Below the pieces are notes generated by a model. That model saw only the letters and a program-made list of their open reading frames with translations. It did not search any database and had not been told where the DNA came from. The position numbers and the translations under genes were made by a program. Below are positions 19,741 to 30,165 of a DNA stretch of 64,000 bases, piece after piece. Origin of the DNA: Aurantiochytrium sp. KH105 (taxonomy: Eukaryota > Sar > Bigyra > Thraustochytrida > Thraustochytriidae); contig BGKB01000035.1 in the NCBI GenBank assembly GCA_003116975.1, positions 372,001 to 436,000 on the forward strand, written 5' to 3'. Within the stretch, counting starts at the first letter, position 1, and each line of letters opens with the position of its first letter.

Positions 19741-22700
19741 TCACTCAATATCCTTCTTCTCCTCCTGATCTTGACCCGCCAGCTTCTCTGCAGAAAGCGC
19801 GCCAACGCCGGATGAATCGCTGCGCATAACACGCCACTGGCAAAGGATTCGATCGGGCCCACCCGCTGTGAAAACGTACTCGCACGTCTTGTTAAACTTG
19901 GTGTTCATCACTTGCGAGACATGCGCGCGGTAACGCAGCGCGTGCGAACCCTTGGTAATGGCCGGATAGGAGAAAATGTTGAGAAAACCCAAGTCGTCCG
20001 TGGCAGCCACCAGCTTGGCCTCCGGCGATGCATCGCAAGCGTTGTACACCGTGGAGTCCGTTACTTCGGGCCAAATGCCCTGCACAGACCAGCACAATGA
20101 GCACGTGGTCGTCGCCCACTTGATGTCCTTGAGCATCGAGGGCGAGTTCACCACCGATCCATCTTCCACCTTGTGGAAGAGAAGATCATAACCCCCGCAG
20201 TTCGAGCGAATGTACTCCGAATCTTCAGAAAAGTCAATGTGAAGCACAAAAGAGTTGTGCCCTTCGCACTTGGCCCGAAGCTCGTAGTTCTTATTCACAT
20301 CGTACATGTAAATCTTGTTGTCGTATGAGGCGACGGCAAGCGTCTCCCCATCGGGTGAGTACTTGGCGTCAGCGATCCACTCCTTGGAGTCTCGCGTCTC
20401 GTGCAACAGGTCCAAGGCTTCCGTGCCGCGAAGCACCATCACCACACCATCCTTCTTTTGCCTTCCGCGCCCCACCGTGCCACCGAGGCCAATGCCCAGC
20501 GTTGCTCCGTCTGGCGACCAGCACACGGCACGCGTCATGCACCCAACATTGCGCTCGCCAATCATGCGCCGCTTCGAGGCATCCCAAAGACGCACCGTCT
20601 GGTCGTCGCCAGCTGTCGCAAAGATGTTCGGGTCTTTGGGACTTGGAGCCAAGCCATGGAGCTCATCCATCGCATGACCCTGGGAGATGAGAACGGCCGA
20701 CTGGTTCGCCGTGGTGAGCTCGTAAATTTCGCTTCCCTGCGTGCCAACGAGCACAGTTCCGCGGACGCTGTCCCAGCACACAGATCGAACAGGAGGACGA
20801 TGTGGCGTCGGGAGCACCTCGCTCATATCAAAGGTCCGAATTGGCGAAAGCTTCGAGTCCCACAGCTTGACCACGCCATCCTTGCTTCCCGTCGCGAGGC
20901 CAAGGTTGCACGCATGAATGGCGTTCACGGTCCGGTCGTGGGCCTTGACAGACTTGATCACTTCGCCATCCGACCACACATACAAGTGGCCAGTCACCGA
21001 GCCAGTGACAATCTTGGCTGAAGCTCCAACGCCCTCGAGTGTGGCCGCGCACAAAAGTGGCTGCACCTTGCCCTTGCGGCCAAAGATACCTCGCCGAGGC
21101 GTCAGCACGCCGCCGTTGAGCTTCCAGAACGTCAGGTGATTCACGCCACCAGTTGCCAGTTCTGAAGCGCCATAGAAAAGCGCAAAGAGAATCTTTTGTT
21201 GGCCACCCATTGCCTTGGCTTGCAAGTTGGTGTCCGTCCACGTGCCTGAGTCAGACCGCCACACCATGATGGTGTGGTTTTCGTCCTCACCCACTGAAAT
21301 GAGCCGCGAGCCATCGGCGCTGAAGCAGAGCTGCGAGGCTGCCGTCGAATGGAGCGCCGGCAGCTTCATCACGGCAGCACCCGTCATAGCGTTCCAAATG
21401 TGCACGCGCACTGCTGTTCCTGGCCGCCGACGATTGGTACAACTGCCCTCGCCCGTCGCCACAAACTTGCCGCTTGGGTGCATGGCCAGAGAAATCATTG
21501 GACGACCGTCGTGGCCCATGTAAAATGCCTGCTCGTGTCGCGCCTTGTCGTACACAATGCCCACCGCGGCCCCAAAGTACACGATCTGCCCAATGCAATT
21601 GTATCGCAGATTGTTACGCACGTCGTGCGAGCGGTGACCGTATACAAAGTCAAGCTCGAGCTCAACGCCCTTGGGTGCCTCGTCGCCATTCTCGGATGCC
21701 GAGGGCGCCCCCGTTGGCGGCACCACAGCGCTCAGCCACGGGCGTACAGTGACAAACTCGCTATCACCGCTGCCCTTGACACCCTCTGGGCCGGCGCCCT
21801 TGGCCTCAAAGACGAGGTCACTGTCGCGTCCAGATTCGCCAGCAGCGACGGCCACTTCTTCTTCACCAAGCTCGAGACGCCACTGCATGATACACCGATC
21901 TTGGCCACCAACGGTGATCGCGTACGCATCGTCGCAAGTGAAGCGGGCGTTCCGCGCATCGCCAGCATGGCCACGATATGTCTTGTGGCCTGCGATGGCA
22001 TCAATGCACGGGTATCGGTAGAGCTCCACGCGTCCGTACTCGTCTCCGGCGAGGACGAGCTGTCCAGAGCTGTTTCGATGAACAGCGTTGATCTCGATGC
22101 GGCTATTTGCAGGATGGACACCTTTCACGGGCCAGCCCAAAGGACATGTCCAAGAGGCCCATTGAACGTCCTTGAGCGTTGAGACTGCAGGAATGCCCGT
22201 CCCGGAGTTGGCGTCGCAGTACTTGAGCTCGTAAGCGCCACAATTTGTCTGTACAAACTGGCCGTCCACGGAAAGGTCAAGGTGCGTGATGTAGCTGTTG
22301 TGGCCCTCGAAGACGCCCTTGACAGCGTAGCCACCACCAATGTCGTATAGATAGACCGAGTTGTCGTACGAGCCAACAGCGAGGGTTGCGCCATCAGGAG
22401 AATACTTGATGTCGGTGATCCATTGTTTCGAGTTTCGGCCCTCATGCACCATGACGAGATCCTTTTCATTGAGAACGACAAATGATCCATCCTTCTTTTG
22501 CCTACCCTTTCCAACGCGCGCGCCGAGGCCAATGGCAATCTTGGACCCATCTGGAGAATAAGTCACAGCCCGGGCCATGGTATCTAACTTGACAGACTTG
22601 AGCATCTTGTGCGTTGCCACGTCCCACACGCGGACCATCTGATCGTCGCCCACGGTGCAGTACTCTGGCTTGGTCGGATGCATCGCAAGGCCCCAGAGCT

Positions 22701-25700
22701 CGTGCTTGTAATGCCCTTGAATCACTGGAACCCCATTGTTCAGGTCGGTGCCATCAGCGGCGCTGATCTCGACGATTTCGCAAGCACGATTAGCCACAAC
22801 AATACGATTCTCCTCGGGACTCCAGCAAACGCTGCGAATACTGTGCAGACCCTGGCTCACCTCAAATTGAGCCTTCATCTCGAGCCCTGGCGTCCACATG
22901 CGCACAAAACCATCCTTGCCACCGCTGACGAGGCCTTCTCCGCACGAGTAAACGCACAAAACCGCGCCCTCATGGCCTTTGACAGACTGATGCAGCGTGC
23001 GGCCCTCAAAGGCGTAGAGATGGCCATCGGCAGTACTCACCACAGCTCGAGTGCCTGCCCAGGCGATGCTGTAAAACACCTGCAGTTTCCCTTTTTTGCC
23101 AAGGAGGCCTCGACGTGTCAACACGTTGCGCCCACGCAGTTCGTGAAACTTGACGTGATTTACGCCGCACTGGACGAGACCGAGACCGTCGGGGCGGAAA
23201 TCAACGTCGAGAACCTTGTCTTCGCCGCCACTGCAGTGCACAGACACGATTCCATTTTTCCAATCATAAACAGCGACGCTGTGCTCGTCGTCGAGCCCGG
23301 CAGAGACGAGGCTGTCTCCATCGCGCGAGAAGCGGAGCGCAATCACCCCACGTTTGTGGTAGCCAACCAGAGTCTGGACAGCCTCCATTGTCTCGGCGTC
23401 CCAGATGACAATCTTTGGCACTCGACCCATCTGAGCCGTCGCAAGGAGCTTACCTTCTGGGTGGAGGCACAGAGAGACCACTTGGTCGCTGTGATCAGTA
23501 AAGAATCGTTGCACTCCGCCGCCCTGCTTGCTCAGAATCACGCCCAAGCTTGCAGCTGGAAACGCAATGTCACCATTGTTCAGGTACATGACAGAGTTAC
23601 GAGCCACCTGGACGTTGCAACCATGCACCCACTCGAGCGTCATGTCTTCTTCCGGCGCAGTCGGGTCCTCGCGAGGAGGTACAGATGGCGCAACTGCCAA
23701 ACGAACCCAAGGACGCTCGGGGAGCCCTCCATCCTCGTCGCCCTCTGCGGCGGCGGCAGGCGCCTCACCACCGTGGTCGCCCTTTGCTCGCAGCTCTTCG
23801 TACAGTTCCTCGCGCTCCTCGTCCGTATCGTCAAAATACTCGTCGCTGGCGAGGCGCGAATCTGTGGCAGCACGGTCCTCCTGGCGATTGTTGATGGCGT
23901 CCCGTGCCTCGTCGCGATCGAGGATGGCGCCATCCACGTAGTCCATCTCGTCCTCGCTATCTGGGTCATTCACATACATTGCCTGTTCTTCCTCCTCGCC
24001 CTCTGCGCCAGCGTCGCCATCGTCATTATCGACGTGGTCCGATTCATGACGCCATTGCATGAGACAGCGATCGTTCTTGCCCACCGAGATGGCAAAGGCG
24101 TCGTCAAAGGAAAAACGAACCCTGCGCACAGCGCTTGCATGGCCCCTGTACTCGTGAAAGCCTTGGCTTGCCTCAGGCACTGGATTGCGAAAGAGTCGCA
24201 GTCTCCCGACGCAGTCACCTGCAAGAATTGTCCGCGAGGATCGGGCGCGAGCCACGCTGACAATATCCAGGGCACCGGGAGCAGACCACATGCCTTGACA
24301 CGCCCAGCCCACGGGCGTAGTCTGCGTGGTCCACTCTACGTCACGCATGGTCGACGGCTTCTTGTACTGCTCGCCGGTGTTGGCGTTCCAGTAGAGCAAA
24401 TCGCCAGCAGTGCAGGTTGACTGGATGCACTGATTGTCTTCGCTGAAATCCATGTCGACGACAATGCCGTGATGGCCTTTTGCCTTGCCTTTCGAGGCGA
24501 AGTCCTCGACGTTGTAGAGATAGATGGCCTTGTCTGCAGACCCAATGCCAAGGGTCTCGCCATCTGCGGAAAATTTGACTTCTGCAATCCACTTTTTGGA
24601 GTCGCGAGCCTCGTGCACGATGCAAAGGTCTGCTTCGTTAAGAATGACAAATGCCCCGTCCTTTTTGCTAGCGCCGCCATGCACACCAGGGCCCGTGCCG
24701 CCGAGACCTACGGCGATGAGAGACCCGTCGGGCGAGTAGGCGCACGCGCGTGCCTTGGTGTCAATCTTTACCATGCGAGTCATCCTTCGGGTGGCAATGT
24801 CCCAGATACGGACGGTCTGGTCGTCGCCCACTGTGCAATACTCGGGTTTGTGCGGGTGCATGGCAAGACCATGGAGTTCACCATAAAAGTGACCCGTGGC
24901 AAGAGGACCTGGATGCAGATTGGATCCGTCTTCTGCCGACATCTCGAAGATCTCCCCCGCACGTGTGCCGACAAGAATCTTTGACGCGTCGTCACTGTAG
25001 CAGACGCTTGACACACTCGGCAAAAGGCTGCCGAGACCCGCCACATCGAAAATGGCCCCCTGCTCGAGGTCCAGCGACCAAAGACGAATCTTGCCATCGG
25101 CGCCTCCGCTAAGAAGTCCCGTGCTATGGAAGGAAAGCGCCGTGACCGCAGAGTCGTGGCCCTTGATAGTCCGCTGCAGATTCCGGTTGCCATCCCAGAC
25201 GTACAAGTGGCCAGAGAGACTGCCAGAGATGATGCGGTTGTTCTTCGGGTGGCACGCGAGCGAGAGCATGGACTGCGGCGCTCCAATTTTGCCAAATACG
25301 CCCTTTTTCTGCCTTCGATTGTCGTCTTGATTCCAAAAGCTCATGTGGTCCTCGCCGCAAGTGACAAATGTTGGCGGTGCCCCGGCAGAGGTTTCTTTGG
25401 CGGGCCAGCGGAAAATGCAACTGAGCACGCGGGAGCGAGTGGATTTAGCCGAAAATACGAGGGTACGTGCCTCCCAATCGTACAAGGCTACCGTGTGTTC
25501 AGGATCCTGTCCCACAGAGACGAGCCAGCGACCGCCTTGCTCTGGTGAAAAGGCCAGACAACCAATACCGCCCGCATGGGCGCCTCGAAGCGTCACAATA
25601 ATCTTCATGGTTGAGGCATCCCAAATGTGAATTTTCGGGGGATGTCCGCGTTCGCCCGTTGCGACGGTGTTGGAGTCGGGATGGAGTGCGAGACTACGGA

Positions 25701-26769
25701 TTTCGTCCGTGTGGTCAAGGTTGAAACGCTGCTCGTGCGAATCGAGAGAGTACACGACACCTACGCACGCAGCATTATACACCAGGTCACCTGCCGCAGT
25801 GTAGCGGAGTGTTCCTCGTGCGTGCTGAGCCGAATAACCGTGGACCCAGTCAAGGGCGAGAGCGTCTTCATTGGGCTGCGAGGTCTTGACGGTAGGCGGA
25901 TGCGACGGGACCGTCATGGAGGCGGTCTCTTTCCAGGGACGAACCAGCTTCTCTGCTGCCTCGCGCTCGGCCTTTGTTGGCCTTTGCATTTTGAAGCTGT
26001 CCGGATCGCGAGCCCGGAGCTCAATGCCTGGTCTAGATACCGGTCCGGCCTCTTCCATGAGGACGTCATCGAGCGGTTCGTTTGCTGCAAAAACATTGCG
26101 CTTACTGGCGCGTCGCTTCTCCGCGACGCCGGCGCTCTCGCCAATAGGAGCAGAGTACTGCTCCATGGCGCGAAAGTCGAGGGCATCGTCGAAAAAGTCG
26201 CACCAGGCAATAAGTTCTGGTGTGGTGCAGCAGTAGTCGACAAATTCCTCGCACGTGATGCGGACGTCCTCGGACTTGCCGCTCTTGCGGAAGGCCTCTT
26301 GAGCGACCTGTTCGATGCGGATTTCCTCAGGAATGGGAGTCTCCTTGTCAAGCTTGCACAACCCGGTGGCGCACGACTTGAGCAGCAAGGTCAGCTCGTC
26401 GACGGTGATTTCACCGCTTTCGTCAAAGTCATAGCATTGAAAGCAGAACTTGGCCTTGTCGCGCAACTCCATTCCGGAGAGCATGCAGAGGGTGACGAGG
26501 GCTTCGAGGGAGTCGACGAGGTTGTTTTGGTCCGTGTCAAGGGCGGTGAAGACGGACTCGACGATTTTGAGAATGACCTGCTTGGGCGCGTGCATGAAGG
26601 TCGTGTTTTGCAGCGCCATGCAGATCTCGGTGAGCTCGTCGACATTGATGCCGAAGCCCTCTGCGACATCATTGAAGGCCTCCCAGAGGAGGTAGACGCC
26701 TTGCTGGTCGAGATTTGCGAACGGCTGCGCCGCTTCGCGCAGACGGGCCTTGCCTAGGAGCTGACCCAT
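19741..26769 (-). CDS. EF-hand protein with three EMAP-like (EML) HELP/WD40 units
   Basis: A single exon of 2342 residues starts at ATG 26769. Residues about 45-180 contain EF-hand-like loops; DTDQNNLVDSLE and DFDESGEITVDE are the clearest. Three homologous EML units follow, beginning with HELP-type entries near residues 310 (DWVHGYSAQHAR), 1045 (EWVHGCNVQVAR) and 1700 (DFVYGHRSHDVR). Each is followed by about a dozen WD40 blades arranged as tandem beta-propellers. Acidic linkers join the units, notably an Asp/Glu-rich stretch at about 905-1000. Three tandem units match the EML5/6 architecture. The family binds microtubules; the N-terminal EF-hand pair suggests Ca2+ control, which is inference. 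Its upstream region has a GGTC tract and the gene is in tandem with the unknown gene at 27385. Confidence 0.88.
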   Translation of the reverse strand: MGQLLGKARLREAAQPFANLDQQGVYLLWEAFNDVAEGFGINVDELTEICMALQNTTFMHAPKQVILKIVESVFTALDTDQNNLVDSLEALVTLCMLSGMELRDKAKFCFQCYDFDESGEITVDELTLLLKSCATGLCKLDKETPIPEEIRIEQVAQEAFRKSGKSEDVRITCEEFVDYCCTTPELIAWCDFFDDALDFRAMEQYSAPIGESAGVAEKRRASKRNVFAANEPLDDVLMEEAGPVSRPGIELRARDPDSFKMQRPTKAEREAAEKLVRPWKETASMTVPSHPPTVKTSQPNEDALALDWVHGYSAQHARGTLRYTAAGDLVYNAACVGVVYSLDSHEQRFNLDHTDEIRSLALHPDSNTVATGERGHPPKIHIWDASTMKIIVTLRGAHAGGIGCLAFSPEQGGRWLVSVGQDPEHTVALYDWEARTLVFSAKSTRSRVLSCIFRWPAKETSAGAPPTFVTCGEDHMSFWNQDDNRRQKKGVFGKIGAPQSMLSLACHPKNNRIISGSLSGHLYVWDGNRNLQRTIKGHDSAVTALSFHSTGLLSGGADGKIRLWSLDLEQGAIFDVAGLGSLLPSVSSVCYSDDASKILVGTRAGEIFEMSAEDGSNLHPGPLATGHFYGELHGLAMHPHKPEYCTVGDDQTVRIWDIATRRMTRMVKIDTKARACAYSPDGSLIAVGLGGTGPGVHGGASKKDGAFVILNEADLCIVHEARDSKKWIAEVKFSADGETLGIGSADKAIYLYNVEDFASKGKAKGHHGIVVDMDFSEDNQCIQSTCTAGDLLYWNANTGEQYKKPSTMRDVEWTTQTTPVGWACQGMWSAPGALDIVSVARARSSRTILAGDCVGRLRLFRNPVPEASQGFHEYRGHASAVRRVRFSFDDAFAISVGKNDRCLMQWRHESDHVDNDDGDAGAEGEEEEQAMYVNDPDSEDEMDYVDGAILDRDEARDAINNRQEDRAATDSRLASDEYFDDTDEEREELYEELRAKGDHGGEAPAAAAEGDEDGGLPERPWVRLAVAPSVPPREDPTAPEEDMTLEWVHGCNVQVARNSVMYLNNGDIAFPAASLGVILSKQGGGVQRFFTDHSDQVVSLCLHPEGKLLATAQMGRVPKIVIWDAETMEAVQTLVGYHKRGVIALRFSRDGDSLVSAGLDDEHSVAVYDWKNGIVSVHCSGGEDKVLDVDFRPDGLGLVQCGVNHVKFHELRGRNVLTRRGLLGKKGKLQVFYSIAWAGTRAVVSTADGHLYAFEGRTLHQSVKGHEGAVLCVYSCGEGLVSGGKDGFVRMWTPGLEMKAQFEVSQGLHSIRSVCWSPEENRIVVANRACEIVEISAADGTDLNNGVPVIQGHYKHELWGLAMHPTKPEYCTVGDDQMVRVWDVATHKMLKSVKLDTMARAVTYSPDGSKIAIGLGARVGKGRQKKDGSFVVLNEKDLVMVHEGRNSKQWITDIKYSPDGATLAVGSYDNSVYLYDIGGGYAVKGVFEGHNSYITHLDLSVDGQFVQTNCGAYELKYCDANSGTGIPAVSTLKDVQWASWTCPLGWPVKGVHPANSRIEINAVHRNSSGQLVLAGDEYGRVELYRYPCIDAIAGHKTYRGHAGDARNARFTCDDAYAITVGGQDRCIMQWRLELGEEEVAVAAGESGRDSDLVFEAKGAGPEGVKGSGDSEFVTVRPWLSAVVPPTGAPSASENGDEAPKGVELELDFVYGHRSHDVRNNLRYNCIGQIVYFGAAVGIVYDKARHEQAFYMGHDGRPMISLAMHPSGKFVATGEGSCTNRRRPGTAVRVHIWNAMTGAAVMKLPALHSTAASQLCFSADGSRLISVGEDENHTIMVWRSDSGTWTDTNLQAKAMGGQQKILFALFYGASELATGGVNHLTFWKLNGGVLTPRRGIFGRKGKVQPLLCAATLEGVGASAKIVTGSVTGHLYVWSDGEVIKSVKAHDRTVNAIHACNLGLATGSKDGVVKLWDSKLSPIRTFDMSEVLPTPHRPPVRSVCWDSVRGTVLVGTQGSEIYELTTANQSAVLISQGHAMDELHGLAPSPKDPNIFATAGDDQTVRLWDASKRRMIGERNVGCMTRAVCWSPDGATLGIGLGGTVGRGRQKKDGVVMVLRGTEALDLLHETRDSKEWIADAKYSPDGETLAVASYDNKIYMYDVNKNYELRAKCEGHNSFVLHIDFSEDSEYIRSNCGGYDLLFHKVEDGSVVNSPSMLKDIKWATTTCSLCWSVQGIWPEVTDSTVYNACDASPEAKLVAATDDLGFLNIFSYPAITKGSHALRYRAHVSQVMNTKFNKTCEYVFTAGGPDRILCQWRVMRSDSSGVGALSAEKLAGQDQEEKKDIE

Positions 26770-27384
26770 CTTTCTGGCCGTGGCGCGAGCGAGTCTCGCT
26801 GCACCTCGGCTCGGTGTCTTGCCCTTCTCCTTCTTCTCGCGGTTTGCGTCGCGCCGGCCGGTCGGTCGCCGGTCGGCGGCGGGTCGTTGGTCGGGTCGGG
26901 TCGAGCGTCTGTCTGCCTGTCTTGTCTGTCTCTCTCACTGTCGTGTCGCCTCGCGTCGTAAGTTGGTAAACTCGACAAGGGTGCCAGAGACCCGTTACGA
27001 ATAAAATCAACTCCAAGGTCGCAACCGTTTGGCTGGCCATTGACAGTGAAGTGGGAGGAGTTCAGCCAAGTGAACGGTTTAGCTATGCCTAGATTAGCCT
27101 CAATGATGTCATCACTGGCAGCACATGGACGAACCTAGGCTGCGGAAGCGACCGAGCTACTACCTGTCTGTCTGTCATCATTATGGCAAACTTTTCATTA
27201 TCGTGCAAAAGACACAAACAGCAAGAAAAAATTGAGAAAAAGACAAAAGGTAAAGGAAAAACACGAAAGGGAAAACACGAGGAAGTGGGGGAACACGAGA
27301 GATAGAGAGAGCGAAGACAAAGCATAGGAAGGAGCCAGAAAAGGCGAAGGGTGGGAGAGAAACAGATGCGCGACGGTCTTCTTC
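26770..27384. other. Intergenic region upstream of EML gene
   Basis: This spacer contains a dense GGTC/GGGTCG tract (26861-26903) about 90-135 bases before the EML start codon. An A/G-rich stretch (about 27220-27360) follows, which is the 3' flank of the next minus-strand gene. No gene is supported. Confidence 0.55.
26861..26903. repeat. Imperfect (GGTC)n tract upstream of EML gene
   Basis: Imperfect GGTC and GGGTC units, ending 92 bases before the EML ATG. They are similar in sequence and placement to tracts upstream of the kinase and GDPD genes. Confidence 0.8.
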
Positions 27385-28914
27385 CTATGAATTGTACTTT
27401 TCGACACGAAAGATCTTGCCCGAGGTGACAGACATGAGCTGCGAGGTCGTGGCCGCATCCATGTGACGCTCCACATCCTTGGGCTGAAGAAGATCAGCAA
27501 TCTCATCATCAATGCGCTCAATCTCGACCTGCATAGAAGATACGTTGGACCTACGCGCTTCAAGATCAGACTCGAGCTTGAGTAGAGTAGAGTGCAAATC
27601 TTCCACGAACATCTCAAGCAGCTCCCGGTCAAGTTTGATTTGCTCTGCATCTGTGTTGTCAGGAGGCGGCGGCCTTGGCGCGGGTGGCGGCGGAATCACC
27701 CACGGTACATTTTTGGCCGTGATGAAACGATCTGCACCATGAAGCGAAGAGCGTGCCTCGTTTCGTGCGCTGGAGGGCACCAGCTTGGCAAAGAGATTAA
27801 CGCCCATGGAAAGCGCGTTGGTGGCGCGAACTTTGCTCGTCTGTTTCCGCAGCGGCGGGCGAAATGATCCACTGGCTGAGCTAGCAGCTGCCAAAAAGGT
27901 CTTGGCGCTGGTCGTCCTCGTGGTCGGCGGGTGATCAGGCGGCGGAGGCGTGTGGTCGTCATCACTTCCATAATCGACGCGATCGGCGCGGTGCGCTTCG
28001 AGCTCCCTGGAAGAGAGGGACGGCGGCGTAACAATCCGGGCACCTCTCGACATAGACTGTCGCCAGCTTGAGCGCAGAGAAGACCGGATCAGGCTCCCTG
28101 CGCCACGTTCACGAGGCGGCGCAGTCAGTGGCGGCGCAGGCTCGTCGACGATAGGGGGCGGTGGCCAGTATACAAGATCGTCATTTCTACCCTTGGTCGA
28201 CATGGGAAGGTTGCGTGACGATCCCGCTTCCTCAGCGCTAGTGAGAAAAAGAGTTGAGGTGAGGATCTCCTCGGGGTCAATCTCGGCATCTTCTTCTTCA
28301 CGACCGATTGCGGACATTCCATGAAAGTCGTGCTTAACGATAGCGACACCCATGTCTTTGCGGTTCTTCTTCTTCTTTTTCCTCTTGTCGGGCGCATGAC
28401 CTCCGAGAAAGCGAACTCCGTAATTTTCGCCCGACGTGAGAAGCTCGAGCTCGTCAGGGCTGAGCAGCGTTGAAATGGAGAGTTGCTCGGGAGGCACGTT
28501 GCCGGTGACGGTCATGTAGCGCATGTTGACGTTGCGCGAGGATTCGTCACGGGCAATGCGTGGCCGCGTGCTTGACATAGAGATGCCGTCTTCATCTGAG
28601 TCTGACGAGTCCGAGTCTGACGATTCCGAATCGTACTCCTCGGCAAAGAGAAAGCCGTCGCGCTCCTCCCACTCGTCGGCTTCGTCTTCGGAGCCGAGTC
28701 TGCTGCTGAGACCACGCAAAAGTGCTCCGGCAGGATTCTTGAAGTATACATCGAGGCCACCGGCGTCAAAGTCTCGTTCCTGGCTTGTCGCGCGCTCCTC
28801 GGTGGCTTGCTGCTTCTTGTTACGTCGCCTGCTGCGGCGCTTCTTGTTGGACTTTTGTTTATCGTCCTCGCGGACAGACTGAATAGCCTTGTCGATCTCG
28901 AGGCCGAGGTCCAT
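27385..28914 (-). CDS. Unknown acidic, proline-rich, coiled-coil protein
   Basis: A 509-residue ORF starts at ATG 28914; I do not recognise a family. Visible features are: a strongly basic stretch at 21-33 (KKRRSRRRNKK), probably a nuclear-localisation signal; an acidic Ser/Asp-rich segment (about 85-110); a second Lys run (about 178-186); proline runs around 255-275 and 405-425 with poly-Pro cores that could bind SH3, WW or profilin; and a C-terminal heptad-rich coiled coil (about 430-485). The composition suggests a flexible adaptor, but function cannot be assigned. Codon usage and GC content match the neighbours. It is transcribed in tandem with the EML gene and divergently from the gene at 30569. 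Confidence 0.7.
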   Translation of the reverse strand: MDLGLEIDKAIQSVREDDKQKSNKKRRSRRRNKKQQATEERATSQERDFDAGGLDVYFKNPAGALLRGLSSRLGSEDEADEWEERDGFLFAEEYDSESSDSDSSDSDEDGISMSSTRPRIARDESSRNVNMRYMTVTGNVPPEQLSISTLLSPDELELLTSGENYGVRFLGGHAPDKRKKKKKNRKDMGVAIVKHDFHGMSAIGREEEDAEIDPEEILTSTLFLTSAEEAGSSRNLPMSTKGRNDDLVYWPPPPIVDEPAPPLTAPPRERGAGSLIRSSLRSSWRQSMSRGARIVTPPSLSSRELEAHRADRVDYGSDDDHTPPPPDHPPTTRTTSAKTFLAAASSASGSFRPPLRKQTSKVRATNALSMGVNLFAKLVPSSARNEARSSLHGADRFITAKNVPWVIPPPPAPRPPPPDNTDAEQIKLDRELLEMFVEDLHSTLLKLESDLEARRSNVSSMQVEIERIDDEIADLLQPKDVERHMDAATTSQLMSVTSGKIFRVEKYNS

Positions 28915-29585
28915 CGTGGCAATGCCAAGTCAATTCTTGTCTTCGGTCGTCGTTTGCGTACGTCTCCTCCACGTCGCGCTCTCGCTGCGTGCCTCTCGCC
29001 GCCGCTCTTGAGCGCGCGTGCACGCGCTGATCGGCGATTTCTGTCACGTGTGCAGGCAGCGACAGACAGCCACGGCCTTCTCGCTGCGGCGTCAAGAGGG
29101 GCCCGCGCCCGCTGCGGCGCAGGAATGGGTAGCGATACCAGCAGCAGTAGCAGCAGCTCCGCCCGCGCAGGTAGACTGTCTGTGGCCCGCGCGCTCCCTG
29201 CCGCGCGCGAGCGAGGTCCCGCCGCCGCTCGCTAGCTTGGACTTTGCAACACGTGCCGCACCGGCAATACCTCCTTGAAGGTTTTGCCGACGTACTGCCT
29301 GCTTCCCTGGTCTACGCGGCCCCGAAAGCGGGTTTTGTATGTATTCCCACAAGACTCAGAACCTTTGAATTTTAGAATACAAAATATATAGCGTATAGCC
29401 TCACTCTTTCTCGGAGAAACTTTACTTTTTTAAAAAAATTAAATTTGAACAATATGGAACGAGGGGATGTAATTTACAAGACGCAGAAAAGTGGGACGCT
29501 TCTGGTCGAGGTTGTCAAGGCGGACATTCACGAGGAGATGGAATCGCGCGATGACGAGGATGCAGAAGAACGCAAAGAAGAAGGC

Positions 29586-29650
29586 AGCGCAGAGCAGAGC
29601 AGAGCAGATCAGCGCAGCGCAGAGCAGAGTAGAGCAGAGCAGAACAGAGC
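29586..29650. repeat. (AGAGC)n pentanucleotide tract
   Basis: About 13 units, AGAGC with AGCGC, AGATC and AGAGT variants. Confidence 0.9.
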
Positions 29651-29682
29651 TGGGAGAGGGCGTCCCGGCAAAAGTAGGAGCA

Positions 29683-29808
29683 ATGGCTGGGCTCGCTAAA
29701 GGGATCGGATGCGGGGCGCAAAAGATGCACCGGAGGGTGGCCAGCCAGAGATTTGCGAGACAGAGGAAGCAAAGGGCTCTCATCTCCCGGTTCGCCAAGG
29801 ACGAATGA
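29683..29808 (+). CDS. Possible 41-residue basic small ORF
   Basis: ATG 29683 opens a 41-residue Arg/Lys-rich peptide (it includes MHRRVASQRFARQRKQRALI) directly after an AGAGC microsatellite, the same arrangement seen before several real genes. There is no recognisable family, and the region has other overlapping ORFs, so it may well be chance. Confidence 0.2.
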   Translation: MAGLAKGIGCGAQKMHRRVASQRFARQRKQRALISRFAKDE

Positions 29809-30108
29809 CAGGGAAGGATAAGAAGGAGGGTTTGGTGTGATGGACGCGCTCGCTCGTGCGGCAGAAATGAAGAATCATGGCGCGGCGCGTGGTGTCCTGC
29901 ATGCCGCCTTGATCGGTTTCTTTCGTCGTCGAGGATTGCGTGGGTCGTAGCACGTTTACCTGTAGTATACATCAAACGAAGCAAAAGTAGGGGGTGGGAC
30001 GACAAACAGTCCTGGGAACTGGGGCTGTCCGTGCCCACCGCTCGGTCGGTTGATTTGGGCCCAGCTACACTACGCGACGCTCAGCGACTTCAGACGAGAA
30101 TAGTAAAC

Positions 30109-30165
30109 GCAAACCAAAGTGGAGCAAATCAAACCAAACCAAATCAAAACAAACCAAATCAAAGT
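30109..30165. repeat. AAACC/AAATC pentanucleotide-like tract
   Basis: Units of AAACC, AAATC and AAAAC repeat at a five-base period and are bracketed by CAAAGTGGAG at 30115-30124 and 30160-30169. Confidence 0.8.

Noticed and set aside
22609..24420. 603-residue plus-strand ORF antisense to the EML gene
   Set aside because: Shadow of the WD40 coding frame; no independent domain or start context.
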